A DNA stretch of 64,000 nt from Arthrobacter burdickii (GTDB lineage Bacteria > Actinomycetota > Actinomycetes > Actinomycetales > Micrococcaceae), in contig NZ_JAROCG010000002.1 in the NCBI RefSeq assembly GCF_030433645.1, positions 372,001 through 436,000 of the forward strand. Direction: 5' to 3'. Of this stretch, positions 16,668 to 27,776 are shown piece after piece. The first letter of the stretch is position 1, and each line of letters opens with the position of its first letter. A program made the translations under genes and the position numbers. Under the pieces are notes generated by a model, which saw only the letters and a list, made by a program, of their open reading frames with translations, searched no databases and was not told the DNA's origin.

Positions 16668-18028
16668 CGGGCACCACGGTGCAGGGTCCGGCTCCGGCCC
16701 CGCGTCGCTCGGCTCCGACGGCGGCTGCCGATGGCACCATGGAAGGGATGAAACTCCCTCCCAAACCCCGTGCCCTTCCCATGCCCCTGTGGCTGCAGGG
16801 GGTGCTCGAGCTCGGCCAGTCCGCCGTGATCTCGGCACTGCTCGTAGCCGTCCCGGTAGCCGCGGTATGGCTGACCGGCGGGTTCGCGGACCGCGCGCCG
16901 GAGTCCGCCGCGCGCCTGGCCGGCCAGGCGTGGCTCGTCATGCACGGAGTACCGCTCGTCCTCCAGTTCCCGGCAGGCGTGGCCGGGGCCGACGCCGCGT
17001 CGGGCCTGCTCCACGTCCTTCCGCTCGGACTGATCCTGGTGCCGCTGCTGCTCGCCTGGCGGGCAGGACGCCGGCTCGCCCGGGCCTCCTACACGGACCA
17101 GCTGTGGCAGGCGTTCCTCGGCGCGATGGTGGCCTATGCCGCGATCGGTGCAGCCGTGGCCTACGCGTCCACCACCCCTGATGCCTCCGCTCCGCTGGCC
17201 GCCGGGGCCCTGATCCCGCCGGTGTCCGCGGCCATCGGCCTGATCACCGGTGCCTACCGCGAAGCGGGGGCCTGGAGCAGGCTGGTCGGCGTCGACTTCG
17301 CCGCCTGGGTGGGCCGCACGAGCCAGCACTCGCGGTGGGCAGGGTCCTACGCCTGGTCGATCCTCCGCTCGGGCTTTCTCGCGGTGATGGTCGCCGCATG
17401 CCTGTCGGCAGTGCTGCTCGCCGTCGCGATCGGGCTGAACTGGGCGGGTATCGCGGCGATCTACGAGCGGATCGACGGCGGGATCGCGGGTGCCACGATG
17501 GTGACCCTGTTCCAGCTCGGGCTCCTGCCCAACCTTGCGGTCTGGACGATGGCCTGGTCCACCGGGGCGGGATTCGCCCTCGGCACGGGCAGCTCGCTGA
17601 CGCCGCTCGCCAGCACCGTGGGTCCGCTGCCGGCGCTGCCCATCCTGGGAGCCTTGCCGGCAGGGACGCTCGACTACGGCTACGCCGCGCTGGCCATCCC
17701 CGTCCTCGCCGGCCTCCTCGCAGGGTGGTGGTTCTTCCGGGACGGGGAGAACCACTTCGACGAGTGGCTCGTCCTCCGCAGCAGCCACCGGTGGCTGACC
17801 TCGACGGCCTCCACCCTGGCCCTCGCAGTGCTCATCGGCATCGCCGCGGGACTGGGCGGCGTCGTCGTCGCCCTCATCTCACGCGCCTCGCTCGGTCTCG
17901 GGCGCTTCACCGACCTCGGGCCGAATCCGCTGGCAGTCGGTCTGTGGCTCGCACTGGAGGTAGCCGTGGGCGCTGTCCTGGGCCACGCCGTCGGACCGCT
18001 GCTCGAGCGGGAGCCCCGGCGCCGCTGA
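16664..18028 (+). CDS. DUF6350-family membrane protein (PerM-like)
   Basis: A large multi-pass membrane protein of up to 454 residues. It resembles the actinobacterial DUF6350/PerM family, whose mycobacterial member supports cell division and often sits near purN-purH, as here. About ten hydrophobic segments are visible from residue 50 to the end. The region around TMVTLFQLGLLPNLAVWTMA is the most family-like. The GTG at 16664 overlaps the TauE stop (GTGA), suggesting coupling. The first 25 residues are low complexity, so initiation at the ATG at 16739 or 16748 is equally possible. Confidence 0.8.
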   Translation: MTGTTVQGPAPAPRRSAPTAAADGTMEGMKLPPKPRALPMPLWLQGVLELGQSAVISALLVAVPVAAVWLTGGFADRAPESAARLAGQAWLVMHGVPLVLQFPAGVAGADAASGLLHVLPLGLILVPLLLAWRAGRRLARASYTDQLWQAFLGAMVAYAAIGAAVAYASTTPDASAPLAAGALIPPVSAAIGLITGAYREAGAWSRLVGVDFAAWVGRTSQHSRWAGSYAWSILRSGFLAVMVAACLSAVLLAVAIGLNWAGIAAIYERIDGGIAGATMVTLFQLGLLPNLAVWTMAWSTGAGFALGTGSSLTPLASTVGPLPALPILGALPAGTLDYGYAALAIPVLAGLLAGWWFFRDGENHFDEWLVLRSSHRWLTSTASTLALAVLIGIAAGLGGVVVALISRASLGLGRFTDLGPNPLAVGLWLALEVAVGAVLGHAVGPLLEREPRRR

Positions 18029-18091
18029 TCCCGCCGCTGATCCCGTCCGCCAGCGGGTGCGAGGTGCCGCCTGTACCCGGTGTTACCGCTG

Positions 18092-18547
18092 TTACCGGCC
18101 GACGTTCCCCTGCCCGAAGCCCTCGAGCCTTTGCAGGCCCTCCTGACAGTCGTCCCGCGCCTGCAGCGTCAGGGCCCGGGACATGCAGTCCTCGTAGTTC
18201 TGCGTGACAGGCCACAGGAGCACCGAGACGCCCGTGCCGGCCGTGAGGAACAGGGCGGCAGCCAGACCCAGGGATGTCGAGAGCACCACGAGCCGGGACA
18301 GCTTCGCGCCGATCGCCTTGACGAGGGCGACGACGCCGGCAGCCAGGGCGAACAGCGCCAGCACGAGCCCGAGAACCTTCCAGGGCAGCATCAGGCTGCT
18401 CGCCAGCGCTCCGCCGAAGAACGACAGCAGGAACAGGCGCAGCCACAATCCTGCGGACGCGATCCGCGCGCCCGCGGCGTCATCGGGGGCCTTGCGCCTG
18501 GTCTCCGCACTGCGCGACCCACCCGGTCCGGTGCCCTGCTCCCTCAT
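18092..18547 (-). CDS. Small membrane protein, unknown function
   Basis: A 151-residue membrane protein with a charged N-terminus of about 35 residues. Three hydrophobic stretches follow (around LWLRLFLLSFFGGALASSLM, LGLVLALFALAAGVVALVKA and LSTSLGLAAALFLTAGTGVS), then an external tail with a Cys pair (NYEDCMSRAL, RDDCQEGL) that could form a disulfide. It is divergent from purN. The ATG at 18547 has GAGGG 7 bases upstream and overlaps the stop of a possible six-codon leader. Function unknown. Confidence 0.72.
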   Translation of the reverse strand: MREQGTGPGGSRSAETRRKAPDDAAGARIASAGLWLRLFLLSFFGGALASSLMLPWKVLGLVLALFALAAGVVALVKAIGAKLSRLVVLSTSLGLAAALFLTAGTGVSVLLWPVTQNYEDCMSRALTLQARDDCQEGLQRLEGFGQGNVGR

Positions 18548-18560
18548 CGTTCGTCCCTCG

Positions 18561-18607
18561 GCATGGTTCAACCCTAGGCGAGGCGAGACCCTAAGGTTGA
18601 ACCATGC
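18561..18607. promoter_or_regulatory. Symmetric divergent promoter, purN side and opposite side
   Basis: Thirteen-base perfect inverted repeats, GCATGGTTCAACC (18561-18573) and GGTTGAACCATGC (18595-18607), flank a 21-base centre. Each arm carries the end of a -10 hexamer, TGAACC and an ATG: TAAGGT-N6-ATG rightwards gives purN at 18604. Leftwards, TAGGGT-N6-ATG opens a six-codon frame (MPRDER) whose TGA overlaps the ATG of the divergent gene. Either symmetric RNA polymerase sites or an operator over both start sites would explain this. Confidence 0.55.
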
Positions 18608-19182
18608 GCATCGTAGTCCTCGTCTCCGGAAGCGGATCGAACCTCCAGGCCGTGATCGACGCCGTCGCCGACGGCAGCCTCCCCGTGGCCATCGCCGCCG
18701 TCGGCGCCGACCGGCCCGGAACCGGCGGGGTGGAGCGGGCGCGGAACGCGGGGATCGCGTCCTTCGAGGTCGACTTCCGGCAGTACGACGACCGGGCGGA
18801 CTGGAACCGGGCCCTCACCGAGGCCGTCGCCGCGCACAAGCCGGACTACGTGGTGTCCTCCGGGTTCATGCGGATCGTCGACCAGCACTTCCTCGACCGG
18901 TTCCCGAACCGCTACCTGAACACGCACCCCGCGCTGCTGCCCAGCTTTCCCGGCGCGCACGGCGTCCGCGACGCCCTGGCCTACGGCGTCAAGGTGACCG
19001 GCTGCACCGTCATGATCGCGGACGCCGGCGTGGACACCGGCCCCATCCTCGCCCAGGCTCCTGTCGCCGTCCTGCCGCACGACACGGAGGAGACCCTGCA
19101 CGAGCGCATCAAGGTCGAGGAGCGCAGGCTCCTGATCGCGACCCTCGGATCGCTCGCCGCCGCCGGAACAGGCGCTGCCTGA
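18604..19182 (+). CDS. purN: Phosphoribosylglycinamide formyltransferase
   Basis: Purine biosynthesis enzyme that moves the formyl group of 10-formyltetrahydrofolate to GAR, giving FGAR. At 192 residues it matches the family length. The nucleotide loop VSGSGSNLQAV is at residues 7-17. The catalytic triad N106, H108 and D144 falls at exactly the Escherichia coli positions (NTHPALLPSFPG and VDTGPI). The ATG is 6 bases after TAAGGT and probably leaderless. It lies one base from corA, and purH is 4.5 kb downstream. Confidence 0.97.
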   Translation: MRIVVLVSGSGSNLQAVIDAVADGSLPVAIAAVGADRPGTGGVERARNAGIASFEVDFRQYDDRADWNRALTEAVAAHKPDYVVSSGFMRIVDQHFLDRFPNRYLNTHPALLPSFPGAHGVRDALAYGVKVTGCTVMIADAGVDTGPILAQAPVAVLPHDTEETLHERIKVEERRLLIATLGSLAAAGTGAA

Positions 19183-19183
19183 C

Positions 19184-20197
19184 ATGCCCCTCGTCGCGAA
19201 CGCCGTCTACGTCGCCGGGGAGAAGCGCATCCCCGAGACGCTCGACCAGACCTTCGAGATCATGCGCGAGAGCGGCGGCATGGGCTGGATCGGCCTGTAC
19301 CGTCCCGAACGCGAGGAGATCCACGCCGTCGAGGAGGAGTTCGGGCTGCATCCCCTCGCCGTGGAGGACGCCACCAACGGACACCAGCGCGCCAAGCTCG
19401 AACGCTACGGGGACACGCTCTTCGTGGTGCTGCGGCCCGCCCGCTACCTCGACGCCGAGGAGAAGGTGGAGTTCGGTGAGCTGCACCTCTTCATCGGGAG
19501 CGACTTCGTCGTGACGATCCGGCATGCCGAGTCACCGGACCTCGGCATCGTGCGGAGGAGGCTCGAGGCCGATCCTGAGCTGCTCCACACCGGGCCGCAG
19601 GCCGTCCTGTACGCTCTGCTCGACCAGGTGGTCGACGAGTATGGGCCCGTGGTCCAGGGGCTCGAGAACGACATCGACGAGATCGAGGACGAGCTGTTCG
19701 GGGGAGCTCCCGACGTGTCGCGCAGGATCTACGAGCTGCACCGCGAGGTCATGGAGTTCCAGCGCGCCGCCCAGCCCCTGCAGGCCATGATGGAGGCGCT
19801 CCTGCTCGGGTCCGAGAAGTATCGGATGGACCCCGAACTGGCCCGCAGCCTCCGCGACGTCCAGGACCACGTGATCCGCGTCGTCGAGCGCGTCAACACG
19901 TTCCGTGCGCTGCTGCAGAACGCCCTGACCGTCCACACCACGCTCGTGGCGCAGCGCCAGAACGAGGAGATGACGCGCCTGACGGAGACGTCCCTGACGC
20001 AGGGCGAGGAAGTGAAGCGCATCTCCTCGTGGGCCGCGATCCTCTTCGCGCCCACCCTCATCGCCTCGATCTACGGCATGAACTTCGACGTGATGCCCGA
20101 GCTGCACTGGGCTCTGGGGTACCCGTTCGCCCTCCTCCTCATGGTGGGCATGGGTCTGGGCCTCTATGGGATCTTCAAGCGCAACGACTGGCTCTAG
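19184..20197 (+). CDS. corA: CorA-family magnesium/cobalt transporter
   Basis: A 337-residue CorA channel. A long acidic and helical cytoplasmic domain (about 1-270) is followed by two C-terminal membrane segments. The first ends in the invariant YGMNFD (G298, M299, N300), and the second leads to the basic KRNDWL end. CorA pentamers let Mg2+, and in some cases Co2+ or Ni2+, into the cell. Only one base separates the purN stop from its ATG, so translation is probably coupled. This purN-corA arrangement has no obvious functional logic. Confidence 0.93.
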   Translation: MPLVANAVYVAGEKRIPETLDQTFEIMRESGGMGWIGLYRPEREEIHAVEEEFGLHPLAVEDATNGHQRAKLERYGDTLFVVLRPARYLDAEEKVEFGELHLFIGSDFVVTIRHAESPDLGIVRRRLEADPELLHTGPQAVLYALLDQVVDEYGPVVQGLENDIDEIEDELFGGAPDVSRRIYELHREVMEFQRAAQPLQAMMEALLLGSEKYRMDPELARSLRDVQDHVIRVVERVNTFRALLQNALTVHTTLVAQRQNEEMTRLTETSLTQGEEVKRISSWAAILFAPTLIASIYGMNFDVMPELHWALGYPFALLLMVGMGLGLYGIFKRNDWL

Positions 20198-20284
20198 GAC
20201 GCTCCCGCCATAAGTTGCCTCGGGCACCGGTAAGGTGGGGGAGGCCTTTGGCCACCTCTGCTCTCGAACACCGTTGGGACCCCC

Positions 20285-20887
20285 ATGAACTCTCTCCGCA
20301 TCGCGGCCACCGCCGCCCTCGCCCTGCTGGCACTCACCTCCTGTGCCGGCACCTCCGAATCCCCGGCAGCCGCCCCCTCGCCCGCCGCGCCCTCGCCCGC
20401 GAGTTCGTCGTCGGCCGCCGTCAACATCCAGCAGCCGCCGAGCAACGACCTCGTCGGCGACGTCAGCCCTGAAGGAGCCCGTGCGTTCCTCTACTACTAC
20501 TTCGACCTGAAGGCCTACGTCCTCCAGACCGGAGATGCGCCCGCGATGCTCGAGGTCCTTGACGGGGCTGCGGGCGAGCAGGCCGAAGCGGAACGGCTCC
20601 AGGCCGTGTACGACGGCGGCGGCTGGGTGCTCGGCGGGCAGCCGAAGGTGGAGAACGTCTACCTCACCACGCCGGAGGAGGAGGTCGCGGAGGGCGTCGA
20701 CGTCACCGCCCTGATTCCCGTCAACCCGGACGCGTACACCGAGTTCTCCGAGGACGGTTCGATCACCGAGCAGCGTCCCTTCTCCCCGAACGGGACCATC
20801 TACAGCGCCACGATCCGTTACGCCGACGGGGCCTGGAAGGTCACTGCGCTTGAGGAGACCCCGGACGCGGAACTGCCCGAGGCCTGA
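20285..20887 (+). CDS. DUF6318-type lipoprotein
   Basis: A 200-residue secreted lipoprotein. Residues 1-20 are a signal peptide ending in the lipobox LTSC, with acylation at Cys20. A Ser/Pro/Ala linker of about 25 residues follows, then one small alpha/beta domain. Landmarks are ARAFLYYYFDLKAYVLQTG near residue 65 and IYSATIRYADGAWKVTAL at the end. These fit the actinobacterial DUF6318 family, which looks like a small cystatin- or NTF2-like domain. Function unknown. It is transcribed from a TAAGGT promoter about 48 bases upstream and ends before a strong hairpin. Confidence 0.8.
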   Translation: MNSLRIAATAALALLALTSCAGTSESPAAAPSPAAPSPASSSSAAVNIQQPPSNDLVGDVSPEGARAFLYYYFDLKAYVLQTGDAPAMLEVLDGAAGEQAEAERLQAVYDGGGWVLGGQPKVENVYLTTPEEEVAEGVDVTALIPVNPDAYTEFSEDGSITEQRPFSPNGTIYSATIRYADGAWKVTALEETPDAELPEA

Positions 20888-20912
20888 TGCCCGGTACGAT
20901 CCCGGCGAAATG

Positions 20913-20948
20913 ACGAAAGAGGTGCCACCGTGGTGGCACCTCTTTCGT
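20913..20948. terminator. Bidirectional hairpin terminator
   Basis: Perfect 17-base arms around a GT centre (ACGAAAGAGGTGCCACC left, complement right). It lies between the convergent DUF6318 lipoprotein and MFS transporter genes and can serve both. Confidence 0.85.
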
Positions 20949-20959
20949 CGTCGTACGGG

Positions 20960-22312
20960 TCAGCGCAGCTTGGCGCTCCGCGTCTCCGGCGCATTGAAGG
21001 CCATGAAGACGACCGCGAGGACCACGAGCGCGCCGGTCAGGGCGAAGGTGAGCGGGAGGCCGAGGGCGGGCCACAGCAGGGTGCCGAAGATCAGCGGCAC
21101 GAGGCCCGCGCCGATCCGCGAGATGGTCGACGCCCAGCCGAAGCCGCTGCCCCGCAGTTCTGTCGGGTACAGCTCCGACACGTAGGTGTACAGGACGGGG
21201 ATGGCCACCTGCACCACGAAGCCGAAGCCCAGCAGCCAGGCCGTTGCGACGGCCGGCAGGTCGAGCATGAGCGCGAAGACCACCAGGATGGCTGCAGACG
21301 CCGGACCCGTGATGGCCAGGAGCCACTTGCGGCCCACGCGCTCCACGAGGAGCGCCGCGGCGATCACGCCGAGGAAGCCGACGCCGGTCATGAACGTCGT
21401 CGTGATGAACGCGACCGACTGCGCGTAGCCGGAGGCGATCAGGATGCGCGGCATCCACGTGAGCGCCCCGTAGTACACGAGCAGGATGGTCAGGAACAGG
21501 CTCCACGCGGTCAGGGTGATACGCCAGTTGTAGCGCCACAGCCCTGTGAGCTGGCCCGAGATGCTGCCGAGGGACAGCCGTGGCGTCTCCTCCGGATCCG
21601 GCAGCCGCCAGGCGCGCTGCTCACCACCCGTCCTAGCCACGAGGTCGTCGATGACGGCCCGGGCCTCCTCCCGCCGGCCGCGCTGCACGAGGTAGAGCGG
21701 CGATTCGGGGACCCCGCGCCGCACCCAGAACACGAGGAGTGCGGGAAGGACCATCACGAGCATCGCGTAGCGCCAGTCGCCGAACTGCGCGACGACCGCC
21801 GTCGTGACCGCCCCGCACAGGAAGGCGCCCACCGGCCACCAGGCGTCCATCGCCGTGAGGACCCGGCCGCGCTGGCGGCGCGGCGTGAACTCGCCCACGA
21901 GCGCGTAATCCACGGGGATGCACCCGCCGAGGCCGAATCCGGCGAGGAACCGGAAAATGCAGAACCAGACGATGTCGGGTGAGAACGCCCCGAGCACCGT
22001 GAAGACCGAGAAGACGAGCAGGGTGAGGGTGAACGCCCTCTTGCGCCCGATGATGTCCGCGACAGACCCCCAGGCGAAGGCGCCGACGGCCATGCCGATG
22101 AGGTTCGATGTCGCGATCGACCCCGCCTGTCCGGGGGACAGCCCCCAGTCGCCGATCAGCAGCGGGATCAGGTAGGCGTTGAGGGTGACGTCCCAGGCGT
22201 CGAACATGAAGCCGAGGCCGCCGATGAGGAAGATCCTTCCCTGGACCTTCCATCGCCACGGGAGGTCCTGCACCACCTGGTCGCCGGTGGGGAGCTGGGT
22301 ATTGATGCTCAT
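20960..22312 (-). CDS. MFS transporter, metabolite:proton symporter type
   Basis: A 450-residue major-facilitator protein with 12 predicted membrane segments and a long central cytoplasmic loop around residue 200-245. MFS signatures are ADIIGRKRAFTL after helix 2, VGEFTPRRQRGR in loop 4-5 and SELYPTELRGSGFG in the second half, of the sugar-porter/SV2-like kind. The opening GFMFDAWDVTLNAYLIP resembles carboxylate and nicotinate porters, but the substrate is unknown. The ATG has AAAGG at suitable spacing. No metabolic genes adjoin it to help. Confidence 0.85.
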   Translation of the reverse strand: MSINTQLPTGDQVVQDLPWRWKVQGRIFLIGGLGFMFDAWDVTLNAYLIPLLIGDWGLSPGQAGSIATSNLIGMAVGAFAWGSVADIIGRKRAFTLTLLVFSVFTVLGAFSPDIVWFCIFRFLAGFGLGGCIPVDYALVGEFTPRRQRGRVLTAMDAWWPVGAFLCGAVTTAVVAQFGDWRYAMLVMVLPALLVFWVRRGVPESPLYLVQRGRREEARAVIDDLVARTGGEQRAWRLPDPEETPRLSLGSISGQLTGLWRYNWRITLTAWSLFLTILLVYYGALTWMPRILIASGYAQSVAFITTTFMTGVGFLGVIAAALLVERVGRKWLLAITGPASAAILVVFALMLDLPAVATAWLLGFGFVVQVAIPVLYTYVSELYPTELRGSGFGWASTISRIGAGLVPLIFGTLLWPALGLPLTFALTGALVVLAVVFMAFNAPETRSAKLR

Positions 22313-22371
22313 GATGCCTTTGAAGAGGGGCCGGGTACTGCGAGAACTGTACCGCCAGCGCGCCCGCCCGC

Positions 22372-22428
22372 CGAAAGGACAGAAATGACCACCAAAGGGC
22401 TCATCCACCAGTATTTTCTGTCGTCTCG
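22372..22428. repeat. 57-bp palindromic repeat, copy A
   Basis: Arms CGAAAGGACAGAAA and TTTCTGTCGTCTCG flank a 29-base centre. They have two mismatches when folded. The same layout and length recur as copy B at 23487, so the two frame the DUF559-type gene. Confidence 0.8.
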
Positions 22429-22495
22429 ACGCGAATGGCCGTGCTGCTCCTGTGGAGAACATCGAGGTACCTCAGGAACCGCCCACGATGAGGTG

Positions 22496-23455
22496 ATGCA
22501 ACCGGATCCCCACGACGCGGCCCTGATGCGTCTGACCGCACAGCGGTGTTTTTCCGTGGAGGCCGCCAGGGACCTCGGCCTGCCCGACCACATCCTGCGT
22601 CGTGCGCTGTACCGGCGATCATCCCGGAGCCTCCGCTTCCTCGATGCTGCTCCGGCGGAGCTGTCCGACATCGTGGCATGCCTCGGGTCGCTGACACCGG
22701 GCACGGCCGCGAGCCACGAGACGGCGGCACTGCTGTGGGGGCTGCCTCTACCGCTTCGGCCCGACGATGCCCCACTTCATCTCACGCGGCCCGTTGGAGC
22801 TTCTCGGCCCCGGCGGGCAGGCGTCGTCGGTCACGTCTCCGCGTTGCGCGACGGCGACGTCGTGATGGTCTATGGCGTGCCGCTCACCTCTCCGGCACGC
22901 ACATGGTGCGACCTCTCTGCGCACCTGGCGCTTCCCGACCTCGTCGCCGCGGGTGACGCGTTGCTCCGGCGCCCCGATGCACCCCGGCGGCCGGCCGCCA
23001 TCAACCTGCCGGATCCGCTGTGCAGCGTTGCTGCGCTCACCGCGGCACTGCTTCCCCGGGCTGGAGCTCGTGGCATGGCCACGGCTCACGCCGCGCTGCC
23101 GCTTCTTCGGGCGGGAGTCGATTCCGCGCCGGAAAGCCTGCTCCGCCTGCTCATCGTCGCTGCCGGGCTGCCGGAGCCGGAGGTCAATGAGTGGATCACG
23201 GACGACGCCGGTCGCCGGGTCTCGCGGCCGGACCTCCAGTACCGCGTCCAGCGCCTAGCCCTCGAGTACGAAGGGGAGCACCACCTCACGGATCCGCGGC
23301 AATGGGCGCGGGACATCGATCGGGACGACCGGCTCCGTGCACTGGGCTGGACCGTCCTGCGCTTCACGAAGCGTCATCTGGGTGCAGGGAGGGAGGATGC
23401 CCTGGCACGGATCAGCCAGGCGCTGACTCGTTGTGCCGTACCCGATCAGACGTGA
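22496..23455 (+). CDS. DUF559/AbiEi-type protein with Vsr-like nuclease domain
   Basis: A 319-residue protein. Its N-terminal third resembles the helix-turn-helix of AbiEi-type proteins (FSVEAARDLGLPDHILRRAL). Its C-terminal 100 residues carry the DUF559/Vsr-like nuclease pattern: RPDLQYRVQRLALEYEGEHH, then DRDDRLRALGWTVLRFT. The E and D residues of this segment are the expected metal ligands. No antitoxin or toxin partner adjoins. The frame is open from 22385, inside palindrome A, but the ATG at 22496 starts the recognisable domain. Palindromes of the same length flank it, hinting at acquisition as a unit. Confidence 0.75.
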   Translation: MQPDPHDAALMRLTAQRCFSVEAARDLGLPDHILRRALYRRSSRSLRFLDAAPAELSDIVACLGSLTPGTAASHETAALLWGLPLPLRPDDAPLHLTRPVGASRPRRAGVVGHVSALRDGDVVMVYGVPLTSPARTWCDLSAHLALPDLVAAGDALLRRPDAPRRPAAINLPDPLCSVAALTAALLPRAGARGMATAHAALPLLRAGVDSAPESLLRLLIVAAGLPEPEVNEWITDDAGRRVSRPDLQYRVQRLALEYEGEHHLTDPRQWARDIDRDDRLRALGWTVLRFTKRHLGAGREDALARISQALTRCAVPDQT

Positions 23456-23486
23456 GCTTTGTGGGCGGCGCTCCTCCTGCTTCCGC

Positions 23487-23543
23487 CGAGAGGACAGAAA
23501 TGACCTCCGGATCGCCTATTCGCCGGTCTTTTCTGTCCTCTCG
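23487..23543. repeat. 57-bp palindromic repeat, copy B
   Basis: Perfect 14-base arms CGAGAGGACAGAAA and TTTCTGTCCTCTCG around a 29-base centre. It could also stop transcription after the DUF559-type gene and upstream of purH. Confidence 0.8.
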
Positions 23544-23592
23544 AGCGTCCCGGGGCCCAGGAGGCCTCACAGCACGACAAACACCACACCTA

Positions 23593-23598
23593 TAGACT
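23593..23598 (+). promoter_or_regulatory. -10 element of purH
   Basis: TAGACT within TATAGACT, about 40 bases before the GTG of purH, so this mRNA has a short leader with a GGAG ribosome site. No good -35 is seen. Confidence 0.45.
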
Positions 23599-23637
23599 TG
23601 CAGCGACCCCCAGCGAAGCGACCTGACGGAGATCTGC

Positions 23638-25242
23638 GTGAGCCTCACCCACCTTGACCGTGTCCCCATCCGTCGAGCACTCATCTCGGTGTTCGACAAG
23701 ACCGGCCTGGAGGAGCTGGCGCAGGGCCTGCACCGCGCAGGCGTCTCCATCGTCTCGACGGGCTCGACCGCGCAGCGGATCGCCGCCGCAGGCGTGCCGG
23801 TGACCGAGGTCTCCGAGGTGACAGGGTTCTCCGAGACCCTCGACGGCCGGGTGAAGACCCTTCACCCCAAGGTCCACGCGGGCATCCTCGCCGACCGCCG
23901 GCGTCAGGAGCACATCGACCAGCTCGCCGAACTCGAGATCGAGGCCTTCGACCTCGTGGTCGTGAACCTCTACCCCTTCGTCGAGACGGTGCGGTCGGGC
24001 GCGGAGCCGGACGCCGTCGTCGAGCAGATCGACATCGGCGGGCCCGCGATGGTCCGGTCAGCGGCCAAGAACCACCCGTCGGTCGCCGTCGTCGTCGATC
24101 CCGGCGCATACCCCGACGTGGTCACGGCTGCCGCGGAAGGCGGGTTCGACCTGAAGGCACGACGCCGGTTGGCTGCGCTCGCCTTCGCGCACACCGCCGC
24201 CTACGACACCGCGGTGGCGTCCTGGACTGCCGAGCAGTTCGAGACGGACGACGACGCCTTCGCCTGGCCCGGCTACGCGGGCCTCGCACTCGAGCGTTCC
24301 GAGGTGCTGCGCTACGGCGAGAACCCCCACCAGCAGGCGGCGCTGTACGTGGAGAAGGGCGCGACGCCAGGCATCGCCCAGGCGGACCAGCTCCACGGCA
24401 AGGCGATGAGCTACAACAACTTCGTCGACGCCGACGCGGCCCTCCGCGCGGCCTTCGACTTCGACGAACCCGCCGTCGCGATCATCAAGCACGCCAACCC
24501 CTGCGGCGTCGCCGTCGGCTCCGCCGATGCGGAGGATCCCATCGCGGACGCCCACGCCAAGGCCCACGCCTGCGACCCGGTGTCCGCGTTCGGCGGCGTC
24601 ATCGCCGCGAACCGGGAGGTCACCGCGGGCATGGCCACGACGGTGAAGGACATCTTCACGGAGGTCGTGATCGCGCCGTCGTTCTCGGCCGAGGCGGTCG
24701 AGATCCTCTCGCAGAAGAAGAACATCCGCCTGCTGACCCTGCCCGAGGGCTACGGGCGGAACCCCGTAGAATTCCGCCAGGTCTCCGGGGGTGTGCTGAT
24801 GCAGGTCGCCGACAGGCTCGACGCCGACGGCGACGACCCCGCCGGCTGGACGCTCGCGGCCGGAGACGCGGCCGACGACGCCACGCTCGCCGACCTCAGC
24901 TTTGCCTGGAAGGCGTGCCGCGCTGCGAAGTCCAACGCCATCCTGCTGGCGCGCGACGGTGCGTCCGTCGGCGTCGGCATGGGCCAGGTCAACCGTGTCG
25001 ACTCCTGCCGCCTCGCCGTCGAGCGGGCCAACACCCTCGCCGACACCGAGCGCGCGCGGGGCTCCGTCGCGGCGTCCGATGCCTTCTTCCCCTTCGCCGA
25101 CGGACTCCAGATCCTGGTCGACGCCGGCGTCCGCGCCGTCGTCCAGCCGGGCGGTTCGGTGCGCGACCAGGAAGTGATCGACGCGGCGAACGCGGCCGGC
25201 GTGACGCTGTACCTCACCGGGGCCCGCCACTTCTTCCACTGA
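23638..25242 (+). CDS. purH: Bifunctional AICAR formyltransferase / IMP cyclohydrolase
   Basis: Performs the last two steps to IMP: formylation of AICAR with 10-formyltetrahydrofolate, then ring closure. The 534 residues hold the N-terminal IMP cyclohydrolase ([15 protein letters not shown] to about 150, with [12 protein letters not shown]) and the C-terminal transformylase, marked by [11 protein letters not shown], the [10 protein letters not shown] block and the final GARHFFH. It starts with GTG behind GGAG at 6-base spacing. A TAGACT promoter lies 40 bases upstream. A hairpin follows the stop. Confidence 0.97.
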   Translation: MSLTHLDRVPIRRALISVFDKTGLEELAQGLHRAGVSIVSTGSTAQRIAAAGVPVTEVSEVTGFSETLDGRVKTLHPKVHAGILADRRRQEHIDQLAELEIEAFDLVVVNLYPFVETVRSGAEPDAVVEQIDIGGPAMVRSAAKNHPSVAVVVDPGAYPDVVTAAAEGGFDLKARRRLAALAFAHTAAYDTAVASWTAEQFETDDDAFAWPGYAGLALERSEVLRYGENPHQQAALYVEKGATPGIAQADQLHGKAMSYNNFVDADAALRAAFDFDEPAVAIIKHANPCGVAVGSADAEDPIADAHAKAHACDPVSAFGGVIAANREVTAGMATTVKDIFTEVVIAPSFSAEAVEILSQKKNIRLLTLPEGYGRNPVEFRQVSGGVLMQVADRLDADGDDPAGWTLAAGDAADDATLADLSFAWKACRAAKSNAILLARDGASVGVGMGQVNRVDSCRLAVERANTLADTERARGSVAASDAFFPFADGLQILVDAGVRAVVQPGGSVRDQEVIDAANAAGVTLYLTGARHFFH

Positions 25243-25249
25243 TGATTCC

Positions 25250-25288
25250 CGCAGGACGCCGGGCGGCCCGTCCGGCCGGCGTCCTGCG
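25250..25288 (+). terminator. Hairpin after purH
   Basis: Thirteen-base arms CGCAGGACGCCGG and CCGGCGTCCTGCG around a 13-base GC-rich loop, seven bases after the stop codon. Confidence 0.7.
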
Positions 25289-25353
25289 AAACCCGCCCGT
25301 CAACGCCGTCGTTCCCTGCCTGCCCGCCGTTAGGCGAAGCCCGGAGACCTCGG

Positions 25354-25359
25354 TAAGTT
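25354..25359 (+). promoter_or_regulatory. -10 element of icd
   Basis: TAAGTT. Transcription would begin about 25366, giving a 55-base leader. An out-of-frame ATG sits exactly seven bases downstream, as in leaderless genes. Confidence 0.45.
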
Positions 25360-25361
25360 AG

Positions 25362-27644
<2,283 letters not shown>

Positions 27645-27660
27645 GCGCTTCCCACCTTTT

Positions 27661-27697
27661 CATCAGCCGGTGGACCGTTACGGTCCACCGGCTGATG
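27661..27697 (+). terminator. Hairpin terminator after icd
   Basis: Perfect 17-base arms starting CATCAGCCGGTGGACCG around a TTA loop, preceded by CCTTTT and followed by an AT-rich AATTTA. It can work in both directions. Confidence 0.85.
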
Positions 27698-27776
27698 AAT
27701 TTAAGGCGATGCTATTTACAGTCCGCCCGACGCCGGTTTATGGTTGCCTCAGGTCTCAGCCTGGGGGGTACGTGCG

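Noticed and set aside
22385..22495. N-terminal extension of the DUF559-type protein from inside palindrome A
   Set aside because: The frame is open, but its residues come from the repeat and do not resemble the helix-turn-helix region. The ATG at 22496 fits the domain start.
22372..23543. Insertion sequence bounded by inverted ends
   Set aside because: Each end is itself a full palindrome, the gene between is not a transposase, and no target duplication is visible.
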